From positions 124,001 to 188,000 of the forward strand of contig JAKSZP010014510.1 of assembly GCA_022478985.1 (NCBI GenBank): a DNA stretch of 64,000 bases. Direction: 5' to 3'. Shown here one piece after another: positions 34,291 through 44,687 of the stretch (the stretch's first letter is position 1; each line of letters opens with the position of its first letter). The notes beneath the pieces were generated by a model that saw only the letters and a list, made by a program, of their open reading frames with translations, ran no database searches and was not told the DNA's origin. Both the position numbers and the translations under genes were made by a program. This stretch comes from Massospora cicadina. Lineage: Eukaryota; Entomophthoromycota; Entomophthoromycetes; Entomophthorales; Entomophthoraceae.

Positions 34291-36770
34291 CTTTTGTTGG
34301 TTGCGACCCTTTTATCCCCATTAGGGAAAATCAACACAACTATTTTGTTGGTGACAGGAGGCTCTTAGAATTTCTATTGCCCAAGACCTAGCCGAATACC
34401 TTGAGCAGAATTACCGTCCAGGTGGTACAGTTAGGGGAGGTGCTTCCCAAGGTATTCCCACAATGAAGGTTCTGGGGTTAGTGGACTATCAAGTTTGCAA
34501 ATATCTTTTGGGTGGCCGTTTGCAAGCTATCAAAAACATCTTGTACCACATTATTTTGGGTGTAGAGTAGTGTCAAAAGTTTGACAGAAACAACTTGAAA
34601 GACAATACCTTGTCCTTAACTTTTAATAATGGTCATGAATTAGTTGTTCCTTTGGATGAAGCAAACTCTCAGGACGATCTGCACTACTGGCCCAATATCA
34701 ACACAAAGTCTTGCTCCGTTTCTGAAGCCCACTTTGGAGTTTCCCTTACCTTCCTGTTTGGAGGGTTGGAATCTCTATTTGATGCAGTTTCAAACAATCT
34801 ACTACCAGCTCATTCAGAGTTTGATTGCGAGTTTAAGCTCACCATTAATCTGGTTCATATATCTTCCCAAATCTACCCTTTGACTGTAAGGGAGGAGCCG
34901 GCAATAGATGTGTGGGCTAAGGCAGTTATCAAAAAGCGCAATATTTCAGCATAACCCCTGTATGCTCCTCACTTTTCTTTGTGGAGAAGGCTGGTGGTAC
35001 CTTATTCCAATGGATAGATTATGGGTATCTCAACGTCACAGTACCAGACTTACATCCCATTCCACAGGACTCACAAATTGCACGCTATGTGGATAAGGCG
35101 AAAGTCTTAAACAAATTGGATTGTTTAAACGCGTACAATCAGATCTGGATCAAGAAAGGCCAGGAGTGTCTAGCCACATTCCATACTAGAAAAAGAACTT
35201 CCTATTTAGGTTATGCCCTTTGGGATTAAAAATGTCCCTGCTATCTTTCAACGCCGTATTGACGAAGCTTTGGGGATCTACTGAGGGTATATGCGATAGC
35301 TTACATGGATCATATTCTGGTGTTCTCCCCCGATAATGAGTCCCATGCAGTACACCTTCTGCAGGTGGTGGAGCGTTTGAGGGAAGCTGCTCTTACGTCA
35401 AAAAATAGTAAACTGAATTTTTCAAGTCTCAGGTCACCTTCCTGGGCAACGTCATGTTTGACCAAGAGCACATGATAACTCCAGACAAAGATAAGGCGAT
35501 TTTTATGTGGTCCACCCCAACTTCAATTAAGAAATTGTGAAGTTTTAGGGACGTGTACGTTCCTTAATAAATTCACACCAAATCTTTCTGAACTGGTGGC
35601 GCCCTTGTATAAGGCGAGTGGGGAAAAAGTGCTCCAGTGGCCACCAACTTTGCAGTATGCCTTCCAAGCGTTAAAGTGCACCCTGATGTCAACGTCCATC
35701 CTTCGATATGTTGACCCCAATAATAATCTATTGTGACTTCTGATGCTTCCAACTTCGCCATAGTGGCAGCCCTATTACAAGTAGGCGAAGATGGAATAAA
35801 GCATCTGAATTAAATGAATTTCAGAAAGATGTCTTTGCCTGAGTTAAACTATGCCTTATATAATAAGGGTTATTTCAGTGGTTGAGGCGCTGACTTATTG
35901 GCGTCATCACTTGCATGGCTCATCCCAACCCTTCCGCATATGTACAGCCCACCGTGCCTTGCTATACTACCACGCACCTCACATCTTAACCCCACAGCAA
36001 ACCCGCTGGCATGAGACCCTAGTCCAATTTGTGTTTTCCTATGAGTTTACCAAAGACAAGGAGAATGGTTTGGGGATGTTAAACACAACCCTGCACTAGC
36101 TCCCAATACTAAGGAGGTAGAGGTGTATACTACCCATTTGATAATTCCGCTGGGCAATATTTGTGTCTCAACTTCCTTCTCTCTTGCCCATGGGCCAGCG
36201 CTTGCTCCCCTGGAAAATGTGGAGGAATATGGCATAAAAGGATTTTAAAACTTTCACAGCCTTTTGTCATCCAAATATACTATGGTCCTTTTTAAGAACG
36301 CGTTGAATCAGGAGGATATTACAAGTTATTATCAAGTGAAGGGTGAGATGGTGATGTTTTATGGGCGCCTATGGGTTCCCGCTGGACCACTTCTCCTGGA
36401 AATCATCTGGGACCATCATGACGGGATCTTAGTTGGTCATCCTGGGAAGGCGAAGACTCTGGAGCTAATTCTCTGCGCTTACAATTGGAAGGGGTAGCTG
36501 CGCAAGTGGGCAGGTATTGTAAAGACTGCCTGGTCTGCAACCAAATGAAACCAAATTGCCAGCTACTAGCAGAGTTGTGGGTACCAGTTTAAAAGGCTGA
36601 AGGGCCATGTACTTCTTTATCAGTGGATTTTATTGTGTAATTGCCTGTGTCTGATGGCTACGATGCCATCATGGGAGTGATGGGTCGTTTTACAAAGATC
36701 GCCCACTTTATCACTAACAGAATCACAGTAACCGAGGCATAGATGGCTAGACTCTTCATTTCTCACGTGT

Positions 36771-37435
36771 TTGCTCATCACAGGGTCTGTAAATCCAGGG
36801 AACCATCCCCTGTGTGTCAATCAGGCTCTCTTCCCATTTCTGAGTAAAAAGGCTTTAAAGAGGGTGGCTGTACCCCTCGTCACCCAGGGTGACCTCGTCA
36901 ATGTGGTAGACAAGCGCTGGGTAACAGCTCTCCCCCTTCAGATCCCTTCCCCGGTGCCTACACTCACCTCGCCTGAACTTATACGCCTGATCAGGAAAAT
37001 TTGCACTGAATTCTCCAAAATGAAGTTGATCAGTCTAAAAACGAGTGGAAATGATCCCAATGATTGGAATCCACATAATCTAAAAGGAATGAAGATTGAC
37101 TTATTGGCCAGAATTGCTGACAGTTTTGATTTGGCCAATACCACAATCATCAAAATTAACCCCCTCCAAAAATCGTTGGGATGATCCCCAATGTGCAGGT
37201 TACAGCATCAGACACCATCAGCGATAGTTCAAAGCTCCCTTCTGGAAAATCATATGTTGTGGCTGATGCAACGTTTTTGACCAAACGAATGGCCCAGAAA
37301 CTGGGCATGGGTGGGTTGGGCATCCCAAACCTGTTCCCAACTAATTGGAACTGTCCCTACATGGGGTGGCCTTGGGGGATTCTCGCTGCTCATCAGGCCA
37401 GACGCCATCGCACTAACCATCAGAAATGCAGTTGA
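36771..37435 (+). CDS. ORF pair inside the 1154-bp insertion, function unknown
   Basis: A 137-codon frame (36771-37184; its Met is just outside the insertion) meets a second frame (37181-37435, 84 codons) with a 4-base overlap. The first contains VDKRWVTALPLQIPSPVPTL and NDPNDWNPHNLKGMKIDLLA. The second contains ADATFLTKRMAQKLGMGG, a little like the protease-side D-x-T/S motif followed by a helix. I do not recognise either. Base content is richer in G+C than the surroundings. They might be gag or protease pieces captured in an LTR. Confidence 0.35.
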
Positions 37436-37941
37436 GCCTCAGTTCAGGTGTTCAAGGTCAAACTGACAGAGACTTGGCCTGCTGCTAAATCCTTTGATGT
37501 CAGTTCCCATTGAGCTTATCTGCCCCCATCCCTGAATAATTTGCCAGTTAGGTCAAACTTAAGGGACCCAATACCAGCTTATTTTCTCATCTATCAACCA
37601 CTATTTAATCAGTTGCATCGCACTGAGAAAATTGTTGGTAAATTTTTCTTCCTTGAATTTTCTATTAAATACCTTTCCCAGAATTTAGCTTTATGTTGAA
37701 AAATAAACCTCCCTTCCCACCAACATTCACACGCCCCTTGGGGTTAACGGCCATATTCTTCTGGTATTTTATTATGTGCCTGTATGAGATTCTGGCTCAC
37801 TAGCAGGTATTGGCGAATCTTCTTTCTAGTTTCATATCCATCATACCAGCAGCAGTGCCTTTGGATTCTGGTTTGCCTTCTGGGTGCTCCAGCATCTGGG
37901 CTGGACGGCTGGTCTAATTCTAACTTGCTGTTTGCCTGACA
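36788..37941 (+). mobile_element. 1154-bp LTR-like insertion in element A integrase
   Basis: It is flanked by a perfect 5-bp duplication, GGGTC (36783-36787 and 37942-37946), and bounded by TGTAAATCC...GCCTGACA, as for an LTR. It splits the integrase exactly between HVFAHHR and the DRRPQF block. The first ~160 bases align with the LTR of element B, which also starts TGTAAGTCC. The rest does not, and the unit is more than twice as long as that LTR. It is probably a solo LTR of a related family or a short non-autonomous element. Confidence 0.75.
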
Positions 37942-38910
37942 GGGTCCCCAAGAGATAATTAGTGATCGTAGGCCCCAGTTTACCTTTTTCTTTTGGGAAA
38001 AGTTGTGTAAGGCTCTGAAAATCCATCCCTGCCGTTCACTGTCTACCATGCCAAATCATATTCAGACTGAACGAGTTAACCAGTGCTTGGAGCATTTCCT
38101 GTGGAGTTACAACGCTGTGGATCATTAAAATTGGGTTTCCCATCTCACAATGGCCCAATTCAGTTCTTTTAACACCCAAAGTTCATAAAAAGGTTGTCCC
38201 CCTTCTTTGCAACTATGGCTTTGATACCGCCTTCAGCATGGAGCCCAGCTCTTGATACAAGGTGGATTCGGTGGTGGACTTTGCCAAAATGATCAAGAAA
38301 ATACACTAAGGGGAGCACAAATAAATATGCGGCCATAAAAGCTTACAAGGAGAACGTTGATAGTAAGAGACTAGTTAACCAGCGTACAAGAAATGAGATC
38401 TCGTGATTCTGGATGCTAAAAACATCCTAAAAAAGCAAACATGCAAAAACTGAGACTGTAGAGGATTGGGACATACCACATTTTCAGAAAGGTGGGCCAC
38501 GCATCATACCAGTTGGATATTACCCCCTTCTTTTGAATATTTTGCTTTCTTCCATGAAAGCAAGCTTACGCTGTTTAGGGCCCCCACCAGAGACTCCTGA
38601 GGCTATTCTTGTGAATGGGGCGACAGAGTGGGAGGTGGAGGAAATAGTAGCCTCCCGTCAGGTAAGAAGAAGACTTGAAATCTTATATCCTGGAAGGGAT
38701 TTAATGCAGCAGATAACAGTGGGCTCTATTACATGACTGCGCCCATTCCCAAGACCTAATTGAAGTATTCCACAAGCGTTTCCCTGAGGCTGAAGGTTCA
38801 AAGTCTAAGCAAAACGCCACTTTCATGAAGTTGGCCCCTTATCACAAAATCTTTTCCTTGCAAATGCCCCTGGAGGTATAGTAAATCCCAAAAAAGAGAG
38901 GAGAGGGTAA

Positions 38911-39800
38911 TATCATATTTACATGACTTTATTGAAGGGACCAACTGCCAAGACAAGGCTTGGTAAAAAAAAGTCAAAAAAGGTCAAGCTACAGGACCTT
39001 TATGACTTAAGGCACACCTTGGCCAACGCTGGGTGCAGGCCAGATATACCCAGGTTGGTTCAGGGGAAGTGCAAGATGCCCAGCCATCTGTAATGGCAAT
39101 GGCATCAAAATGGACTAGTTACCTTCTAAACAATGACGGTTCAATTTGGTTACTTGGTAAATGGTGGTTCAAAACCTGTCTAATTTTCAGGATTTCTAAC
39201 TTGGGGTATCTTTGCTTTCAATCAATCAATCAGTTTTTGGTTGATCTCTAGTTATAGTACCCGGGCGGATGGAATTTTGCACTTATTGGTGCAACTAGGC
39301 TTACTACCACTTCCACCAACTGCTAATTCCCCATTATTATTTAATATGATTCCTCAAGATCAACCTTCTTTGTTGGTCATCTTTCTCATTAATAAAAGCC
39401 CCTCATTAGTTTACGTTTTTATGTTAACTTGAGAGAACCTGTGCGCAGGCCTCTTTGAGGAGGTCTATAGCAAGATTAGCCATTTTATCTGCACAAATTT
39501 AACTATTGCATCTGGCGCACTGCTGGGCCGCCCTGGTTCCCTCCAGACCAAGGCACCATTGCACTCCTGCCCAGATCACCGCTTAATTATGGACTCCACT
39601 TTGGGGTCTACCCAAGTCATGTTGTTTTTTGATACCTTTTAATTTAAATGGTGTTTACACCCTTGACTTATGTTACTTTAGATCCAGCACCCTCTGCAGG
39701 GCTATTCTCACCATAGTACTGATGACTAGCTCCCTGGCGTTGAGTCTATGCACCGTGCACCACCTCGCTGGGAACTGGAGAGTTATAAACACTCTCCTGA
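38911..39800 (+). repeat. Element A right LTR
   Basis: It aligns with 32644-33530. Its first bases read TATCATATTT against TGTCATGTTT on the left, so two G-to-A changes hit the LTR end, including the TG that integrase needs. A hydrophobic frame (39629-39859) matches the one in the left LTR. Confidence 0.72.
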
Positions 39801-40450
39801 GAGGACCAGCATATGTGGCTTGGATGTGGGCGCCCTCAGTCACCTGCCAAAATAACTGACGCCAATCTGCTATCAAAAACCACGTCAGGAGGGGAAAGTT
39901 GGTGTCAAAGCTTGATCAAGAGTCAGCTGCCCAGGCCAGAATCAATCTGTCATCATAGAGTTTCAGGATGCCAATCTGCTACATTTGAAAGTTGTGAAAT
40001 TATTCCTGATGTTGTGTGATGTATTTTTGGTCCCCAATCTGTTTATGGACTTTATAATGCAGCAGACTCCAAAAAGCTCCGCTGTCACTCCATTTTTCTT
40101 CATTTTTGTCACTTTGGATTTAAACATAATTCTTGAAAATTATTAATCTTATTGATGAGTTAATGAGTTCTGTCATACAATTAGAACGATTTTTTTACAT
40201 TGTGAAAACCCCTGAGTACTCATTGCGTCTTATTTCATTTTCCATCCATCAATATGGATGGCTGTACAAAAGGTATTCTGGCTGGGGTTTTGGTATTCAA
40301 ATACCTGAAGTAACAGTCATTATTATAATCTGCACGCTCCATGACAAAGTGTGCTCAAATCACAATCGAGATTTTTTCATCCTTGAGTTGGTTATTAGTT
40401 CTATTAGTCCAATACCATTAAACAACTGTCACTCACATTTAACTTAAAAA
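39801..40450 (+). repeat. B-type leader and gag start, copy 2 (truncated element)
   Basis: It aligns with 27706-28330: leader first, then a gag start at 40254 (ATGGATGGCTGTAC). No pol follows, and element E begins at about 40571. With the B LTR on the left, interrupted by element A, this suggests a second B unit head-to-tail with the first. Confidence 0.6.
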
Positions 40451-40570
40451 ATCGATCATATGCCAGCAATCCTAAGACTCAAATGAGTTTCAACCTTATT
40501 GCCTCTCACGCTTTTTTTGGGATTTAGTAAAATTAGTAGCTGCATAGATTCATAGAATATTTTTAGTCCA

Positions 40571-41099
40571 TGCATTTATTATTGTTTGAGGACAGGAGGC
40601 ACGATCTAAGCTATAAATGGTTCAAAAACCTAAGCAATAAAAAACTACTAGTAAGAAAACTAGTAATGACAACAAGAGGTGTTTATTAGGAAACAATTTT
40701 TCTTATTTATAAATGACTCATGGCAATTTGATGCTCGCCTACTAAAAACTATAGATCAGCTTCCAGAGAATAGCTTTACTTTTAATCATTGACCTGCAGT
40801 ATTCAATATGCCTCAGGTCAGTATCCATTAATATGTCCCACGAGTTGTCTAAATTGTACCATAAATTTTGCTATTTGGTTGTTATTGTCAAATAAGCCTA
40901 ATACCTGTCAGAATTCTGTTCAATGAATTAATCACTATTGATTCATTGTTAAATTGACATAGTTGCTATTTTGAACTTTCCTCTTGGAATCCTAAAAGCA
41001 TAAAACCTTTATTTAAATAAGTTGGCATTCATGCCAATTAAACAAGCTACTAATTTTGGAGAATATTGGTAAAACATAATCTGGTTAAAATCTAACACA
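40571..41099 (-). repeat. Element E 3' LTR
   Basis: It ends TAACACA next to TTCCTC (minus: GAGGAA, then TGTGTTAG). It aligns with 60274-60919 except for a 133-bp insertion there. The left edge is approximate. Confidence 0.65.
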
Positions 41100-41461
41100 T
41101 TCCTCAGGTAAATCAGATTATCCTCTCCAACTAGTCTGTCCTCGTGAGCTCCTTTGTGGCCAACTAACCAGGATTGTGGCTCCCACTGTTAGGTCAAAGC
41201 AACAAGGACAAATTGGTAGAGAGGTCATTTATATAGCCCCTCTTTCTCCAAGAGTCATTGGAAAAATAGTAGGCAGCTTCTATCGCCAAGAGCCAATGAC
41301 AGCATTAAGTAATATGATGGCGTCCATCACTAATGAAAAGATGAAAAAAACAAAAACGTAATAAACATCCTAAATATGATAAAATGAGAGTTTATAATAT
41401 TAAATAGAGAATAAAATAATTAGGGGCTTTTGTGTAGTTCTCATTTCTATCTTGTTTATAA

Positions 41462-42600
41462 TTAACTTCTTGCTCTTAAGAACTTAGCATGCACTCTGCT
41501 TACTATTCTTCCATTAGAGAGGTCCTTGATGGTATAGGAAATTAATGCTGACTTTTTATGTCCCCAAAGTTTCCAATACAGAGCTTGACCAGCTTTTCTT
41601 TGCCCAAAAAAATTAGTTTTGCAATAGTCAACCCCATATCCAATTTTAAATGTTAGAAGAGCTGGGCATATTAAATCTTCATATTCTTTAGCTGTAATTT
41701 TCCGCTTGGTGGTGTTGACATAGGCTGAGGATTGTAGCCAAATCAACACCTTTGCCATACTTTCTAAATATTATAAAGGCGTCCTTTCCAGACTTGTTTT
41801 GAGTGTGAAGTATAAAATTGGCAGTAGGCAAGGCTACCATCCATAGAATAGTTGAAAGATGCTTTACTCATGGATGAATGATAACTCAAATTGTAGGAAA
41901 ATGTTGCAACAATAAATAGGTTACCAAATAGACTGTTTGCCGTCTACCGGCTTCTCCTAGGTAGTAACTAGATTACCATTTACCTTTTTGATCATTTCAT
42001 TAGTATCTGGATGTTAAAGCATCATCAGAACACCCTTAATGCTTACCATATGTTTAACTTTGGTATGATATGTGTGGTGAGGTTGCTTTCATTATCTGTT
42101 AAATTAACTTGAGGGCAACCATGATTATGTATCAACTTCTCCATAATGAACTTACTAGTACTAATGGCATCCGCTTTATCTTGAGAATGCATCTCTACCC
42201 AACAGGTCAAATTGATCACTTGCCCTAATAAAGTATATGTTTTTAAGTACTCATAGTCAGGGGTCCTACTATGTCAGTGGGGATAGAATGGCAGGCAAAC
42301 CAGGCTTCCCTAGTCAGAAAAAGGTTTATTTCTTATAGGACTTGTGTGCCTGACGCATTTCACAATAAGCATAATATCCGCAACTTCAGATTAAGGGATT
42401 CTCATTAGTATACTTGATAAACCTTCTTTAAAGGCTTCCACAGCCCTTCATGTCCTGTTAATTTATGGGCTGCATTTATGATTGTAACTTGTTCAGTAGC
42501 TTTAGAAAGCATTAAGGGTTTTTCCCAACCAATTTTGAACGGTTTACCTTTTAAATTTTTGGTAATCCCCAACTCCTTATTTAATGCCTAATTTTTTATG
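41462..42600 (-). pseudogene. Element E integrase
   Basis: The best frame is complement 41758-41462 (98 codons), the C-terminal part ending IKDLSNGRIVSRVHAKFL, a typical end of Ty3 integrase. Further upstream, near 42050-42180 on the minus strand, DKADAISTSKFIMEKLI and NLTDNESNLTTHIIPKLN keep the second catalytic Asp. Near 42340-42400 GYYAYCEMRQAHKS gives the two Cys of the HHCC finger. Stops separate these. No chromodomain follows before the LTR. Confidence 0.75.
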
Positions 42601-43175
42601 GTTGGTACAGGGTATTACCAGCACTTATCTTTCATATAGATCATTGGTTTCACTTTGGAGAACCAAAAATGTTGGTAATGAAGACTGTCTTAATTTTGAT
42701 GTATTTTCCCTACTCAGTGTACAATATCAAAAATTGTACTCTTGTATTATAAGGACCAACGGGACAATCTCCATTCAGGTTTCACTAGATTATGAAGCAA
42801 TTACAGTCAATGATATTTTGTTACCACCTGTAAATGTAAGCTACGAATTTATACTCATAACGGATTACAGGTGTATCTTAACACAAGACATTCATGCTCT
42901 ATCACGGTGTAGTTTCACTCCAGCTTGCTCAGAGTTCAGCTCAAATACTGATACAGAGTGTTTGTTGTCAATTTCATCTAACTTATTTATTATGGCACCA
43001 AATTTCATTAAGGATGCATTTTTTTGTATAATAGACTGTTGGATGAACTTATATTTACAATATCTTTATATCATTTAAATACATTAAAAGAGTATTGAAG
43101 GAGATCTGGGCTTCCTTATTCCATGAAAAGCCTTTATTGGGTTCTTTTAACAATTGAAAAGTGCTAGCAATGAAA
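42600..43175 (-). pseudogene. Element E, RNase H to integrase junction, decayed
   Basis: By position this holds the end of RNase H. Only a weak block near 42690-42760 (minus: FLILYTE..GKYIKIKTVF) fits the usual RNase H connection. A plus-strand frame covers it, which I take as antisense. Confidence 0.4.
43156..43175 (+). repeat. LINE-2 target-site duplication, 5' copy
   Basis: GAAAAGTGCTAGCAATGAAA here and GAAAAGAGCTAGCAATGGAA at 48450-48469 agree at 18 of 20 bases. Confidence 0.85.
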
Positions 43176-43267
43176 CTTTTCTTTCTCATTGCAATAACTT
43201 TTGCAACCTATTCAATTCAAGACTGAATCTAGTTTGATAATCTCACAGAGGAGATTAGTCTGCGCCC

Positions 43268-44681
43268 ATGTCAGGGAGCAGTTGGGCAAGCAAGGTAAGA
43301 GGAGCAGGTGGAAGGCCCGCGGCCTCCAACGTTCAAAAACGCCCCAGAGAATCCAGCGGAATAGACAAAAATCTTAAAAAACTGGCAGTCACAAATTCCC
43401 TGGAGATACTCACATGACAAGCACGATGCAACCAGTACATCAACACGCCACACTCCCAGCCACTTTTGTCAGTGGAATTCGGAGTCTGCATATATCTGGA
43501 CATCCAAAAAACGGCCTTATGGGAAAATTTTGTGAAGATGTACACAAAGTTTTCCTGACCGCGGTGTACATTTCACCTCACTCCATGTCACGCAGTTGGC
43601 TGGACCTAGGTTTTAAAAGCAAAAAAGCAGCAGACAAGGCTGCAGTGGTGTGCATAGTGGTTGACCTCCCCAAAGGGCAACGGGTCATTGAAACCAAACG
43701 CACCAGATGGACAAAATCAAACCAAATTTTCCTCACGTTTGACTTTTCTGCCTACTACGGTAAAATGTGACATTTTGGAACAACACCTGAAAGTGGTCTC
43801 ACCATATATGGCGAAATACAATCTTTTGAAATGCAATGCTTCACGCTGATGCCACACCTGTGCACCAGCAAAGCCATCACAGTTCTGATCCCAACTAAGG
43901 AGATCGCGAAGGACCTAACCCAGATCCTGCACTCCACTTTTATAGATATCGCAGGGCATACCACCCACCCATTCCAGGTGACTGTGGACAGCGCGCCCCC
44001 ATTTGCACCCACTGTGATGCGTTCAGCCATAAGGTGCACGCATGCCCCATCAAGGAGGGCATCATATTCCAAGAGCACTCCTCAGCGGCCATGGCCAATG
44101 GAGAGGCGCACTATGAACCAACTGCAAGCACCAAGGAGGCTTTCCCGTGGGGAGCACAAGGCTGCTACCTATTTTTAAAGCCTATCTCCCCGCAGGAGTG
44201 GAAGAAGGCCAAGCAGGCCTGTAGGGCCGCGGCCAAGGAAGCGGCCAAGGTCACCACCACCATCCCACACTCATAATGCCAGGAGGACATGGAGACCTTC
44301 GCGGTGGAAGCAACTCAGGAATCCATCATCCAATCAGATTGGGAAGCCCATGCCGAGTGGGCCACTCAATCTGAGGATCCAATGGGAGATTTGATCTCAC
44401 CCAATCGTTGCACCCAAGCTCCGGTTGAAACTGACTTGGGACCTATCCCAACTGAGAAAATTTTTTTTGACCCACTCGACGGTGCACCGAGCTCATCTGC
44501 ACTGCAAAAAATTTGTCCGACGTCAGGAAAACAAAAAGCAAAGGCCAAAGCCAATGCGACTCTTTCCACAAAAATCAACAAAAACTCTGATAGCGTTGCT
44601 GCTAACACCCGTGCTGCTGTGAAAGCCCATGGGGAACTAGAAGAGGCTGATGGGCCTGGGGGCCCACCCCCTCGCACCTAA
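43268..44681 (+). pseudogene. LINE-2 ORF1 (gag-like, CCHC), frameshifted
   Basis: It starts at ATG 43268 (MSGSSWASKVRGAGGRP; LINE-1 also has an early W-A-S-V motif) and soon runs into a stop. The main parts are 43414-43770 (AVYISPHSMSRSWLDLGF, aligned with LINE-1 ORF1), 43831-44276 and 44289-44681. The perfect knuckle CTHCDAFSHKVHAC is coded at 44004-44045. The C-terminal part is Ala/Lys-rich (44180-44270), then acidic and Ser/Pro-rich. At least three frame changes are needed to read it through. ORF1 ends at TAA 44679-44681, just before ORF2. Confidence 0.75.
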
Positions 44682-44687
44682 GGTGTG

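Larger units (their letters stand above)
34340..38880 (+). pseudogene. Element A pol: protease, RT, RNase H, integrase, chromodomain; broken and split
   Basis: A protease-like start lies near 34340-34450. The RT N-terminal part is at 34595-34960. RT continues at 34981-35229 (KLDCLNAYNQIWIKKGQE), and the active-site block is near 35300 (AYMDHILVFSP, with Met-Asp-His in place of L-D-D). RNase H is at 35640-36090. The integrase zinc part is at 36300-36560 (DHHDGILVGHPG, CKDCLVC). The core SVDFIV is near 36616. A 1154-bp insertion then splits it at 36788-37941, and ISDRRPQF resumes near 37955. The chromodomain is at 38610-38790 (TEWEVEEIVASRQVRRR, then a frame change). It is clearly a chromovirus and clearly dead. 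Confidence 0.78.
32644..39800 (+). mobile_element. Chromovirus A, between two similar ~890-bp LTRs
   Basis: The repeats 32644-33530 and 38911-39800 are clear homologues. Both begin with a TRTCAT.TTTACATGAC block and end near CTCT.CTGA. Pol on the plus strand lies between them. A purine tract AAAAAGAGAGGAGAGGG leads to the right LTR. The flanks GATAC (left) and AGGAC (right) can be read as decayed copies of GGGAC, which stands at this point in the unbroken B LTR/leader junction (27701-27710). The gag part is missing or unrecognisable, so the 5' end of the internal region has probably been lost. Confidence 0.68.

Noticed and set aside
42584..43078. A 164-codon plus-strand gene
   Set aside because: It overlies, in antisense, the RNase H-integrase junction of element E, shows no known domain and starts in decayed DNA. 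In AT-rich sequence of this length one such frame can occur by chance.
44366..44677. Minus-strand frame of 103 codons
   Set aside because: It is antisense to the low-complexity C-terminal part of LINE-2 ORF1.
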